Shown here piece by piece: positions 39,666 to 49,421 of a stretch of 64,000 bases of DNA. Position 1 is the stretch's first letter. Each line of letters opens with the position of its first letter. Both the position numbers and the translations under genes were made by a program. The notes beneath the pieces were generated by a model that was not told the origin of the DNA, searched no databases, and saw only the letters and a list, made by a program, of their open reading frames with translations. This DNA is from Bacteroidales bacterium. GTDB taxonomy: Bacteria > Bacteroidota > Bacteroidia > Bacteroidales > UBA932. The DNA lies in assembly GCA_028724885.1 (NCBI GenBank), contig JAQYTJ010000018.1, positions 42,192-106,191 of the forward strand, in the 5' to 3' direction.

Positions 39666-41327
39666 ATGGATTGGATATCTGGACTGTTAGTTGAGCAGAA
39701 TTCCTTGCAGGCGGTGGTCGTGATATTGCTTATAATAGCCATCGGGCTTGGACTGGGCAGGGTAAAGATCGCCGGGGTCTCGCTCGGCGTGACTTTCGTT
39801 TTCTTTTGCGGGATATTGGCTGGTCACCTCGGACTTAGGATCAATCAGCAGATGCTTCAATTCGCCGAGAATTTCGGCTTGATAATTTTTGTCTATGCCT
39901 TGGGTCTCCAAGTCGGGCCTGGTTTCTTCAATTCATTCCGCAAGGGGGGAGTGAAGCTTAATCTATGGGGGCTTGCAGTCCTGTTCTTAGGCACTCTGCT
40001 GACAATACTGTTCAGTTTCATTGCCCACGTCTCGCTACCAGACATGGTTGGAATAATGTGCGGAGCGACGACCAACACGCCCGCTCTCGCCGCGGCGCAG
40101 CAGACCCTTGAACAGATGGGTATTGAAAGCAGCTCTCTGGCAATCGGGACGGCGGTCACGTATCCTCTCGGGGTGGTCGGCGTTATAATCGCTTTGATCG
40201 TGCTGGCAAAGTTCCTCGGAGGAAAGGAAAATTTGCAAGCTGTCGGAAAGGGGGAGGAAAATCCTGTATTTATTGCGACTTATGTGGTGAGCAATCCTGC
40301 GATTTTCGGGAAAACTGTCAGAGAAGTGGCTAGAATGTCTGCAAGCGCCTTCGTGATCTCTCGAATCTGGCGCAATGGCACAGTGAGCATTCCGCAATCT
40401 GCAACGGTCTTGGATGAAGGCGATAAGCTGCTCGTGGTGACTTCGGAAAAAGAGTTGGAGGAATTGCGCATCATATTTGGGAAAGAAGAGGAGAGAGACT
40501 GGAATCGTGGGGATATCGATTGGAACGCTATCGACAGCACTCTCGTTTCCCGGGTGATTGTCATAACGAAAAGGCATATAAACGGCAAGACCATCGGCTC
40601 ATTGAAGCTCAGGAATCATTACGACGTGAATATCAGTCGTGTGTTCAGGGCTGGCGTTACGCTTCTTGCCGAGCCGGATCTGACATTGCAGATGGGCGAT
40701 AGGATAGTGGTAGTTGGCAAAGAATCGGACATAAATAATTTGGAAACGAAATTTGGAAATGCGGTCAGGAACCTAAACGAGCCGAACCTCATTTCCATTT
40801 GCATAGGAATAATAATAGGGCTTGCAATAGGCTCCATTCCAATATCGTTCCCTGGAATTTCCGCTCCGGTGAGGCTGGGAATCGCCGGTGGACCCATCAT
40901 TGCTGGAATATTGATGGGGTCTTTCGGACCTAGGATCCACATGGTGACTTACTCCACTGAAAGTGCCAACCTGATGCTGCGCCGCCTCGGCCTGTCCATG
41001 TACCTTGCGTGCCTGGGGCTATCTGCAGGCGAACATTTCTTCGAGACGGTAGTCCGGCCGGAAGGCCTGCTTTGGATAGGCCTAGGATTTGTCATCACTA
41101 TAGTCCCGGTGCTGCTGGTGGGGTGGCTAGCATTGAAATTCGGTCATCTGGATTTAGGCTCGGTGACCGGCATGCTCTGTGGCTCCATGGCTAATCCTAT
41201 GGCTCTGACTTACGCCAATGACACGATTCCAAATGACAATCCCGCCGTGACTTACGCCACGGTCTATCCTCTTTCAATGTTCGTCAGGGTGCTGATAGCC
41301 CAGCTTCTACTAGTGCTGTTTCTATGA
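39666..41327 (+). CDS. Putative transporter of the AspT/YidE-YbjL family with TrkA-C (RCK_C) domains
   Basis: Two 5-6-TM blocks flanking two RCK_C-like domains; MCGATTNTPALAAAQQ and MLCGSMANPMALTYAND motifs. Confidence 0.88.
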   Translation: MDWISGLLVEQNSLQAVVVILLIIAIGLGLGRVKIAGVSLGVTFVFFCGILAGHLGLRINQQMLQFAENFGLIIFVYALGLQVGPGFFNSFRKGGVKLNLWGLAVLFLGTLLTILFSFIAHVSLPDMVGIMCGATTNTPALAAAQQTLEQMGIESSSLAIGTAVTYPLGVVGVIIALIVLAKFLGGKENLQAVGKGEENPVFIATYVVSNPAIFGKTVREVARMSASAFVISRIWRNGTVSIPQSATVLDEGDKLLVVTSEKELEELRIIFGKEEERDWNRGDIDWNAIDSTLVSRVIVITKRHINGKTIGSLKLRNHYDVNISRVFRAGVTLLAEPDLTLQMGDRIVVVGKESDINNLETKFGNAVRNLNEPNLISICIGIIIGLAIGSIPISFPGISAPVRLGIAGGPIIAGILMGSFGPRIHMVTYSTESANLMLRRLGLSMYLACLGLSAGEHFFETVVRPEGLLWIGLGFVITIVPVLLVGWLALKFGHLDLGSVTGMLCGSMANPMALTYANDTIPNDNPAVTYATVYPLSMFVRVLIAQLLLVLFL

Positions 41328-41330
41328 TGG

Positions 41331-41801
41331 CTAAAGGTACAGGGCATAGCTCTCTTTTATTGTGTCCATTACGAACGTCGACTGTATGGAACCGACCGAG
41401 TCTATTGTGCCTAAAACATTGATGATAAAATCGTTGTAGTATTTCATGTCGGGCGCATTGATTCTTAGCAAGTAATCGAATTCCCCGGCTATGTTGAAGC
41501 AGTCTGCCACCTGTGGGATATCCTTGATGACTTTTACGAAATCGTTGGCGATGTCTCGATTCATCTGCTTGAGCTTAACGCTGCAGAAAACGGTGAAGCC
41601 CAGATTCATCTTATCGGCATCAAGTATGGCGACATATTTCTTTATGTAACCCTCCTTTTCCAGCCGCTTCATTCTCTCGAAGACTGGCGTCGTGGAAAGG
41701 TTCACTTTGGCTGCCAGTTCTTTAGTTGTGATGCGTCCTTCTTCCTGAAGGACTCTCAGAATCTTGAGATCAGTCGCATCGAGTTTAGATGGATATTCCA
41801 A
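41331..41801 (-). CDS. Lrp/AsnC family transcriptional regulator
   Basis: LDATDLKILRVLQEEGRITTKELAAKVNLSTTPVFERMKRLEKEGYIKKYVAILD. Confidence 0.92.
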   Translation of the reverse strand: MEYPSKLDATDLKILRVLQEEGRITTKELAAKVNLSTTPVFERMKRLEKEGYIKKYVAILDADKMNLGFTVFCSVKLKQMNRDIANDFVKVIKDIPQVADCFNIAGEFDYLLRINAPDMKYYNDFIINVLGTIDSVGSIQSTFVMDTIKESYALYL

Positions 41802-42025
41802 AATTTATAAGTATTAAATGAATATATTCTATTAATATTCTAAATTCTATCGCAAATATAGAATATTTTACCAAATATTTAAAAAATATTGTTTGAAGAT
41901 TCTTTTAAAGCTAAATTTGCAATCGCTTTGTTGAAAGAAAGATCCTGACTTTCGTCAGGATGATCATGATGGTGCAGGACTAATACATAAACGTAGCGAT
42001 TTGCCCAAGTCATCCTGAATGACCC

Positions 42026-42053
42026 CCCGTCATCCTGAACTTGATTCAGGATC
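42026..42053. repeat. REP-like element copy (CGTCATCCTGAACTTGATTCAGGATCT)
   Basis: Same word as at ~30962-30989; a related copy AGATCCTGACTTTCGTCAGGAT lies at ~41940. Confidence 0.85.
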
Positions 42054-42123
42054 TTGCTGGCAAAGGATAGAGTGCAGGAATGTAAAAGTGCTGATACACA
42101 GCAGGAATGCAAAAAATTGAACG

Positions 42124-43146
42124 ATGATTAAACGAACTATAACATTGGAGAACAGTTTTGGTTTCGAGGCAGGAGGGAGCGTGGAGGGGCTTAATATTGC
42201 CTTCCATGCTTCGAAGCCTGAATGGAACGGCAAGGACAAGGTCATTTGGATTTGCCATGCTCTCACCGCCAACTCAGATCCTTCGGACTGGTGGCCAGGA
42301 ATGGTGGGTGAAGGGAAATTCTTCGACACGAATGAATATTTCATAGTCTGCGTGAACATTTTGGGTTCGCCATACGGCACGACAGGCCCTTCCTCCGTCA
42401 ATCCTGCGAGCGGGAAGCCATATTTCTTCGGTTTTCCAAAAGTTACGGTAAGGGATATGGTGAAGGCTCAGAACATCGTCAGAGAACATCTCGGACTGAA
42501 CCATATAGATTTCCTGGTCGGAGCGTCCATCGGCGGCTTCCAGGCTGTGGAATGGGCCGTGACTTATCCGGAAATAATCAGGAACCTGGCATTAGTCGCC
42601 ACAGACATCCGCGTGTCGCCTTGGCTCACAGCCTGGGTGGAAGCTCAGAAGATGGCTCTGCGGGCAGACCAGACCTTCGAGAAATGCGAATCTCTCGATG
42701 GGGGGAAGGAAGGCTTGAAATGCGCCAGGGCTCAGGCTCTGATATCTTACAGAAGCTACGATGGCTACTGCCTGACCCAGGCCGAAGAGTCTCTGGACAC
42801 CTTGTTCGCAGACAGGGCTGCCTCCTACGAGCGTTATCAAGGCGAGAAGCTGGCGAATCGATTCGACGCATATTCATATCTCAGCCTTTGCGACTCTCTG
42901 AACAGCCACAACATAGGCAGAGGTCGAGGCGGAGTGGATGCTGCGCTGTCAAGAATAACGGCGGGCACTACCGTCGTCGGCATCGACAGCGACTATCTTT
43001 TCCCGGCCAAGACAATGAAAGAGTGGCATTCAAAAATCTCAGGGGCGAAGTACGCAACCATCAGCTCAGCTTTTGGTCATGACGGCTTTCTACTTGAAAA
43101 TGAACAACTTACAAATATATTCAAAGAAATAATATGCAAGTCTTGA
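42124..43146 (+). CDS. metX: Homoserine O-acetyltransferase (MetX-like)
   Basis: WICHALTANSDPSDWWPGMVGEGKFFDTNEYFIVCVNILGSPYGTTGPSSVNPASGKPYFFGFPKVTVRDMVKAQ...LVGASIGGFQAVEWA. Confidence 0.93.
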   Translation: MIKRTITLENSFGFEAGGSVEGLNIAFHASKPEWNGKDKVIWICHALTANSDPSDWWPGMVGEGKFFDTNEYFIVCVNILGSPYGTTGPSSVNPASGKPYFFGFPKVTVRDMVKAQNIVREHLGLNHIDFLVGASIGGFQAVEWAVTYPEIIRNLALVATDIRVSPWLTAWVEAQKMALRADQTFEKCESLDGGKEGLKCARAQALISYRSYDGYCLTQAEESLDTLFADRAASYERYQGEKLANRFDAYSYLSLCDSLNSHNIGRGRGGVDAALSRITAGTTVVGIDSDYLFPAKTMKEWHSKISGAKYATISSAFGHDGFLLENEQLTNIFKEIICKS

Positions 43147-45560
43147 AATTCGGTGGCACTTCAGTCGCCACAGCAGATAATATCTCAAAAGTAATTTCTA
43201 TCGTCAATAAGGCGGTTAAAAAGGACAGAACCATTTTGGTTTGTTCTGCAATAAGCAAATGCACCGATGCTCTCATTGCAATTGGCGGCACTGCGGCCAA
43301 GCGCGACGAGAAATATAAGAATATGATAGATGTCCTTCAGGCCAGGCATCACGAGATAATCAGCGAACTTCTTCCTCCGGAATATGTTTCTTCAGTGACA
43401 AAGACGGTAGACCAACTCTTCGATTCTCTCCGAGGCATCGCTTACGGAGTGTATTTGCTTGGGGAGCTGTCGCCTACCAGCCTGGATGCCATCCAGAGCT
43501 ACGGCGAGCTGTTCTCGACAAAAATCATTGCCGCAGGCTTTTCTGCCAAGGGTATTGATAACCACTGGGTTGATTCCAGGAAAATCGTCAGGACGAATGC
43601 CGATAGAAGCGTGGACATCCAGCAGACAAGCAAGAATATCTTTGCCGTAGTCGACAGCAGTCCTTCCGTCAATCTGTTCATACTTCCTGGCTTCATTGCC
43701 TCAGACGAGCAGGGAAGGACTTCAACTCTTGGCAGAGGAGGGTCCGACTACACTGCCTCGCTGCTTGCTGTTGGCGTGAATGCCCGCTTGCTTGAAATAT
43801 GGACAGATGTTTCAGGAATGATGACTGCCAATCCCAAGATCGTTCCCCAGGCTCGCACGATTCGGAACATTTCGTATAGAGCCGCATTGGAGCTGTCTCA
43901 TTTCGGAGCCAAAGTCATATTCCCTCCTACCATCCAGCCTGTAGTTGCAGAGGGCATACCGATTTACGTAAAGAACACTTTCTCTCCGCAGGATGCAGGA
44001 ACCCTCATCGAGAAGAATCCGCCTCGCGGGGACGGAAACGTGATTGGAATATCCAATTCCGATAATATTGCGCTGATATCGTTGGAAGGTAGCGGAATGG
44101 TAGGCGTCCCAGGCTTCTCCAGCAGGCTCTTCGATGCCCTGACTCGCGCAGGGATAAACATCATACTCATCACTCAGGCCTCTTCCGTGCACACTATGTG
44201 CATAGCGATTTCTGAGAAGGACGCTCCGAAAGCAAAGAAGGCTGCGGACGACTGCTTCGCATATGAAATCTCTTTGGGGAAACTCAGGCCGCTGAAGGTG
44301 GAAAAAGGATTCTCAATCGTCTGCTTGGTCGGGGATGACGTTATTGGCCATAGCGGCGCCACCGGAAGGATGCTGGTCGCCCTAGGCCGCAACGGAATCC
44401 CGGTGCGCGCAACTGCCCAGGGGTCTTCAGAAAGGAATATCTCGGTGATTGTCCCTTCTGGCAGGGTGGATGACGCAATACGGCATATTCATAATGAATT
44501 CTTCGAGGCGCATATCATTCGCACGGTGAATCTTTTCATCGCAGGCTATGGCACCGTTGGAAAAGCTTTCATGAACATACTGACTCAGAAGAGCAATTTC
44601 ATTGCGCTGAACACAGGAAAACGCATCAAGGTATGCGGACTTTCGAATTCCAGGAAATACATCATTGATGCTGAAGGAATTGACACGTCCAAGGCTGGGG
44701 AATTGCTTGAGAGAGGGGAGAGTGCCGAGGCAGGTGCTTTTTTTGAAGCGCTTTCAGGACTGTCCATCGCTGATTCCATATTCGTTGATTGCACTGCCAG
44801 TCCTACTACGTTCGTCAAATATTCATCGCTTTTCCATCACGGCTATTCAGTGGTAGCTTGCAACAAGATTCCGTTCTCGGGGCCATATTCGCAATATTCA
44901 GATTTGAAATTGGATGCGTTTCGCGCTGGAGTGAGACTGAAATATGAGACCACCGCAGGCGCTGCTCTCCCTATCATCTGCACCATTGCCCAGCTCGTTG
45001 AGGCGGGGGACAAAATTTCCAAGATCGAGGCGGTGGTTTCGGGAACATTGAATTATCTGCTGAGCAATTATGACGGTGGTGATTTGGATGCATTGGTGAA
45101 AGACGCGCATGACAAGGGCTACACAGAGCCGGATCCTTCGGTGGACTTGAGCGGAACCGATGTTCTGCGCAAGCTGCTCATCATGGCTCGCGAATGTGGC
45201 TGTCAATTGGAGGCGGAGGATGTGGAACTGGAGCCTTTCCCGGACGGAGAGACTCTAAAAAAGGAATATGCAAAAGCAGCAAAGGCCGGTAAGTGCCTTC
45301 GCTATGTGGCCACGCTCATCCCAGGACCACGTGTGAGCGGTCCTGATTCCGAGGACAATGTTGAAGTCGTCACTTGCGAGTCGGCCAAAATAGGCATTCA
45401 GGCCGTTGATGCTGACAGCCCGATGTACAATCTGGAAGGCACTGACAATGAAGTAATCATCACGTCGGAGAACTACCCTAACTCCATCGTTATTCGTGGA
45501 GCAGGAGCAGGTGCCCCTCAGACCGCCGGTGGCCTTCTCGGAGACATCCTCAGCATCTGA
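43134..45560 (+). CDS. thrA: Bifunctional aspartate kinase / homoserine dehydrogenase I
   Basis: MQVLKFGGTSVATADNISKV... kinase and ACT domains, then HSD (FIAGYGTVGKAFMNIL...KYETTAGAALPIICTIAQLVEAGDKISKIEAVVSGTLNYLLS). Confidence 0.95.
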   Translation: MQVLKFGGTSVATADNISKVISIVNKAVKKDRTILVCSAISKCTDALIAIGGTAAKRDEKYKNMIDVLQARHHEIISELLPPEYVSSVTKTVDQLFDSLRGIAYGVYLLGELSPTSLDAIQSYGELFSTKIIAAGFSAKGIDNHWVDSRKIVRTNADRSVDIQQTSKNIFAVVDSSPSVNLFILPGFIASDEQGRTSTLGRGGSDYTASLLAVGVNARLLEIWTDVSGMMTANPKIVPQARTIRNISYRAALELSHFGAKVIFPPTIQPVVAEGIPIYVKNTFSPQDAGTLIEKNPPRGDGNVIGISNSDNIALISLEGSGMVGVPGFSSRLFDALTRAGINIILITQASSVHTMCIAISEKDAPKAKKAADDCFAYEISLGKLRPLKVEKGFSIVCLVGDDVIGHSGATGRMLVALGRNGIPVRATAQGSSERNISVIVPSGRVDDAIRHIHNEFFEAHIIRTVNLFIAGYGTVGKAFMNILTQKSNFIALNTGKRIKVCGLSNSRKYIIDAEGIDTSKAGELLERGESAEAGAFFEALSGLSIADSIFVDCTASPTTFVKYSSLFHHGYSVVACNKIPFSGPYSQYSDLKLDAFRAGVRLKYETTAGAALPIICTIAQLVEAGDKISKIEAVVSGTLNYLLSNYDGGDLDALVKDAHDKGYTEPDPSVDLSGTDVLRKLLIMARECGCQLEAEDVELEPFPDGETLKKEYAKAAKAGKCLRYVATLIPGPRVSGPDSEDNVEVVTCESAKIGIQAVDADSPMYNLEGTDNEVIITSENYPNSIVIRGAGAGAPQTAGGLLGDILSI

Positions 45561-45600
45561 TGCCTCCGGGCTTCTCCCGTGGCTCGACACGTGGAGTGCG
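45524..45600. repeat. 77-bp perfect direct repeat, copy 1 (includes the last codons of thrA)
   Basis: CGCCGGTGGCCTTCTCGGAGACATCCTCAGCATCTGATGCCTCCGGGCTTCTCCCGTGGCTCGACACGTGGAGTGCG; identical to 54605-54681. Confidence 0.98.
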
Positions 45601-45620
45601 GAGTCACGGGGTACGTATGC

Positions 45621-46532
45621 CTAATCCAGCAGGAAAGTCGCAACGACAGCGCAATGATCGGACGCAGTGTTCTGGATCACCTTGTATCCGGTACATTTGA
45701 CATGGATGTCCGGCGTCATGTACATTACATAATCAATCATGGAAGTAGGTGAGGCTCCTTTCCAGAATGAAGGGAAGGTGTACTGCGTCTCGGACATATA
45801 GCATTTCTGCATGTATCCGAAGATGAGTTTCATCGTTTCGGAAGTTGGCACTGCATTCAGATCCCCTGCAAGAAACAGTCGTCCGGGCATGCTGGAAAGT
45901 ATGTCTTTCAATTGTTTTGCCTGGTAGATTCTGCTCAGTTCTATGCTCCGGTGATCCAGATGCGTCGACACCATCCAGAATTCTTGGCCGTCCACCTTGG
46001 TTCGTATCGCGGCAACGGATCTGACTTCTCGTTCTTCCGTACCCTGCGTCTCGTCAGGCTGCATTTGGAAGTCTCGGCTTTCAATGATTTCATGTTTGGT
46101 TAGGACGGCATCGCCATATGTCCCCACGCCGCTGTAGGCGCCTGGCGTTCCGAACTCGAAAGCAATCGCATAATTCCACTTCCAGATGTCCTTTCCTCCG
46201 CTTAGTGCGCTCAGCCTCTTGCACAACTCTTCCGTATGGATGGTTCCCTTTGACCTGTTGGTTGCCGAATCAACTTCATTGATAGAGACGAAATCGGGAT
46301 TCTGCGCATGAATTACTTCTGCCAAGGCATCGAAATCCTTGCTTAGGTATAGACCTCGGGCACCGTAGATGTTATACTGCATGATCTTCACGAGAGTGCC
46401 TGATGGCGGGATAATGGCCTTGCTAGGATCTACGTATTTGTCTAGAGGATTGTCCTCTTTGCAAGATACGGCTAAAAGCAGCAGTATCCATGCAAGAAGG
46501 ACAATTCCAGCCATTTTTTCATTATGTTTCAT
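45621..46532 (-). CDS. Endonuclease/exonuclease/phosphatase (EEP) family lipoprotein
   Basis: Lipobox LLLAVSC; VKIMQYNIYGARG, VSINEVD, VSTHLDHRS, FLAGDLNAVP, SMIDYVMY, ASDHCAVVATF. Confidence 0.88.
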   Translation of the reverse strand: MKHNEKMAGIVLLAWILLLLAVSCKEDNPLDKYVDPSKAIIPPSGTLVKIMQYNIYGARGLYLSKDFDALAEVIHAQNPDFVSINEVDSATNRSKGTIHTEELCKRLSALSGGKDIWKWNYAIAFEFGTPGAYSGVGTYGDAVLTKHEIIESRDFQMQPDETQGTEEREVRSVAAIRTKVDGQEFWMVSTHLDHRSIELSRIYQAKQLKDILSSMPGRLFLAGDLNAVPTSETMKLIFGYMQKCYMSETQYTFPSFWKGASPTSMIDYVMYMTPDIHVKCTGYKVIQNTASDHCAVVATFLLD

Positions 46533-46542
46533 TGTTGTTGAG

Positions 46543-47535
46543 TTAAAAAATGTTCAATTCAGAAATCGCTGCTTGGTAAAACTCGCTATTTGCGCCGCCA
46601 TAGCATCTGTCGACCGAAAATCTAAGGTAACGTCCTGAGGTGTGATAATTCAGGAAAAACGTGTTTTCCTTCTCGAACGGAAGCGAATATGTCCCTGCGT
46701 CAGTCCAGTGCTCGTTGTCATTGCTTAATGAAATGGTCACTATTTTTGCCTGTCCGTTGTTCACCATGTTGCCGTTTTTTTCAAGACGGCTTTTGATACG
46801 TCCGCCGTGGACAGTCATGGACTTCTTCATGTCGATGATGGTCACGTGAGGAGGGGCTACTCTGTTGGGACTGAATTCTGTACCCCAATATGTCTGGTCG
46901 TCTCCGTCAAGCATAAGTTCTGCCGGAGTGTATTCTTGGGGGATGGCGCTGAAAGATGAACATGAAAGCACGGCCCAGTCGGTGCGGTCGAAATCTGTCG
47001 TGAACGGATTTTCATTGTATGAGCCACGTATGACGAAATAGGCTGACCTCAGTTTTTCATTAACTTTTATTGAGGTATCGCTTACTTCTGTAATGCTTAC
47101 AGGTAGGAGGTAAGGACCAGGACCTGGGATCCCGGCAGTATTTATTCTGATGGACATAGGCTCTGATCCGGATTTTCCGTGAAGGATAGTTACTTGATTA
47201 TTTTCCAATGAATAACAATCTTCTGGGAGTAGTTGATAGGTTGTCAAATTCAAGTCGTTGTAGGTTTCTAGGAGATCTGTGGCAACACTGAACGTGACAG
47301 TTACGTCCTGCTTGAGAGGGACGATGCCTCCATAATTCGCATACATTAAGACGACAGTGTCCTCGGGAATGGTCATGTCAAGAACGATGTCTCCATTGAA
47401 ACCTTTTCCTGAATAAATTACGGAATAGCTCTCGGGGAACTTAACGTTGAAATTTTCATCGATGGCATTTCCACAAGAATAACTGCCCCCAAGAATCACG
47501 GTAGCTAAAAGTAAAAGTTGATAATTGCGTTTCAT
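46543..47535 (-). CDS. DUF1735 and F5/8-type C (discoidin-like) domain surface lipoprotein
   Basis: Lipoprotein N-terminus; VVLMYANYGGIVPLKQDVTVTFSVATD...PEDCYSLENNQVTILHGKSGSEPMSIRINTAGI (DUF1735-like), then LDGDDQTYWGTEF...HVTIIDMKKSMTVHGGRI. Confidence 0.8.
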   Translation of the reverse strand: MKRNYQLLLLATVILGGSYSCGNAIDENFNVKFPESYSVIYSGKGFNGDIVLDMTIPEDTVVLMYANYGGIVPLKQDVTVTFSVATDLLETYNDLNLTTYQLLPEDCYSLENNQVTILHGKSGSEPMSIRINTAGIPGPGPYLLPVSITEVSDTSIKVNEKLRSAYFVIRGSYNENPFTTDFDRTDWAVLSCSSFSAIPQEYTPAELMLDGDDQTYWGTEFSPNRVAPPHVTIIDMKKSMTVHGGRIKSRLEKNGNMVNNGQAKIVTISLSNDNEHWTDAGTYSLPFEKENTFFLNYHTSGRYLRFSVDRCYGGANSEFYQAAISELNIF

Positions 47536-47570
47536 TTTAATTCGAATGTTATAGAATTGGGTGCAAAATG

Positions 47571-49415
47571 TTACCAGCCTGGATTCTGCACGATGTTTGG
47601 ATCCTTGTCAATCTCGCTCTGCGGGATCGGAAACAGGTAGTATGCTTTACGGAACACCCTTGTCTCGAAAACGACTCTCTGGTAGAAGCCAATCGCCCCA
47701 CCTCCGGTTAGACTAGAGCCACCGTTCATGTTCATGCCATAAAAAGGCCCACCGTCTGTCTGTTCTGCAATGAGCCACCGCCGTGTGTCGAAATAACGCT
47801 TCCACTCTTCGCAAAGTTCAACCCTGCGTTCGTGACGAATCTTTTGCCTCATGATCTCTTGACTCATGCCGGATTCCAAGCCAGGAAGGCCAGCGCGTTC
47901 ACGTATCTGGTTTATGTACTTCAGAATGTCGGGATTACCAGGATCATATTCATTTAAGGCTTCAATATAGTTGAGGAGGACTTCACCGTAGCGAATGAGA
48001 AGGAACGGGGGATTGCCTTGTTGGCCTGCTTTGTAATTGTACGAAGGAGAGACATGCTTCAGCCTTACATAACCTGTCCTAGGAGAATCGTGGGATGTGT
48101 TGCCCTCTGTCCCCCCATGATAGAATTTCCACTGATACTTATCCTTTTGGTTATTATAGATGGCATAAGAGCCATTGAAAGCTACAGACACATAAAAACG
48201 AGGTTCCCGCTTATTGTACATGTTCCAGCAGTTCTTGGGTGCGAATACCCATCCGGTCTCCGGATCTTTGTAGTCTTCTGTAATGAATCCGGTTTCGACA
48301 TAGCCAGAAGTAGGGTCGGAAATATCCTTCCCATTGGCCATCTGAAACTCATCGACCAGTTGCTGGGTTACTCCACTGCTTTCGTAGCCATTGGCATAGC
48401 CACGCGGGGTTCCGTGCCTGTGAAGATTGTCCGAGTGTGTGGTAAGGTAAAAAATCGCCTCTTTATTCCAGTTATCGAGGAAAACGTCGCGGCAGGAAAG
48501 ATAGGGATTGATGGTCTTTCCATCTCTATAATAAGTCTTGTAAAGCTCAAGAATGCCCAAGTCAATGATTTCCTTGCAGGCTTTAGCTGCTTTTTCCCAT
48601 TTGGAAGAATCATAACTCTCTGAAAAGAGCGGTGATCCATCCTTATTGGCTAAACCTGAATATGCGGGATTCCCGTTGAACTGAGGACTGGCTGCGTAGA
48701 GCAGGCAGCGAGCCTTAATAGCTTTGCAGAATAATCCGGTGACTCGACCTCTGTCAGATTCAATCTGCTCTGTGAAATGTAGCGGAAGATCTTCTGCTGC
48801 GGCATCGAATTCTTGGCAGATGTAGTCAACACATTTGTCATAAGGATCTCTTGCGCGAGTCATTCTGGGATCTTGCGAAGGAAGATCCCCAGGGGCTAAT
48901 TCATCCTCGGGAATGATGAATGGGCCATACTGGCGTAACAGACAGAAACAGAAATAGGCTCTCAGGGCACGCGCTTCTGCTTTATACTGTTTGATTCTCG
49001 AGAATTCCCCGTTCTTGATCATTTCTGCATTGGCTTCGATGTGTTGCATGAAATATGTGGCGGAACGTATGCCTCTGTAACTGTCCAGCCACATATTGTA
49101 GTAGTTGGAAGATGCATTCCAGTTTCCTAGATTGGCTGGATACATAAAGTATGCGCTTTCTCCAGGGCGGTCATAGGATTGATCAAGGTCGTCGGACATG
49201 GCATCAAGTGTAAGGTAGGATACTCTCGACTCGTCCTGAATATAGGCGTATATGCCAGCGAGGAAACGTTCGGCGTAGTTCTTTTCATTGAACACATCCT
49301 CGATCGTAATTCTATCGTTCGGAACCTGATTGAAGAAATCGTCGTTGCAAGAAACAACTGCAAAAGCGATCGGTAATGCCATCGTGGCTTGTATGATAAT
49401 ATTTTTTGTTTTCAT
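47571..49415 (-). CDS. RagB/SusD family nutrient uptake outer-membrane protein
   Basis: DDFFNQVPNDRITIEDVFNEKNYAERFLAGIYAY...EARALRAYFCFCLLRQYGPFIIPED...IRYGEVLLNYIEALNEY...IRHERRVELCEEWKRYFDTRRW. Confidence 0.95.
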   Translation of the reverse strand: MKTKNIIIQATMALPIAFAVVSCNDDFFNQVPNDRITIEDVFNEKNYAERFLAGIYAYIQDESRVSYLTLDAMSDDLDQSYDRPGESAYFMYPANLGNWNASSNYYNMWLDSYRGIRSATYFMQHIEANAEMIKNGEFSRIKQYKAEARALRAYFCFCLLRQYGPFIIPEDELAPGDLPSQDPRMTRARDPYDKCVDYICQEFDAAAEDLPLHFTEQIESDRGRVTGLFCKAIKARCLLYAASPQFNGNPAYSGLANKDGSPLFSESYDSSKWEKAAKACKEIIDLGILELYKTYYRDGKTINPYLSCRDVFLDNWNKEAIFYLTTHSDNLHRHGTPRGYANGYESSGVTQQLVDEFQMANGKDISDPTSGYVETGFITEDYKDPETGWVFAPKNCWNMYNKREPRFYVSVAFNGSYAIYNNQKDKYQWKFYHGGTEGNTSHDSPRTGYVRLKHVSPSYNYKAGQQGNPPFLLIRYGEVLLNYIEALNEYDPGNPDILKYINQIRERAGLPGLESGMSQEIMRQKIRHERRVELCEEWKRYFDTRRWLIAEQTDGGPFYGMNMNGGSSLTGGGAIGFYQRVVFETRVFRKAYYLFPIPQSEIDKDPNIVQNPGW

Positions 49416-49421
49416 GACTGA

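Noticed and set aside
41802-42123. SAM riboswitch upstream of metX
   Set aside because: Expected because SAM-II can precede metX, but no recognisable SAM-I or SAM-II core was seen; the interval has REP-like sequence and AT-rich DNA.
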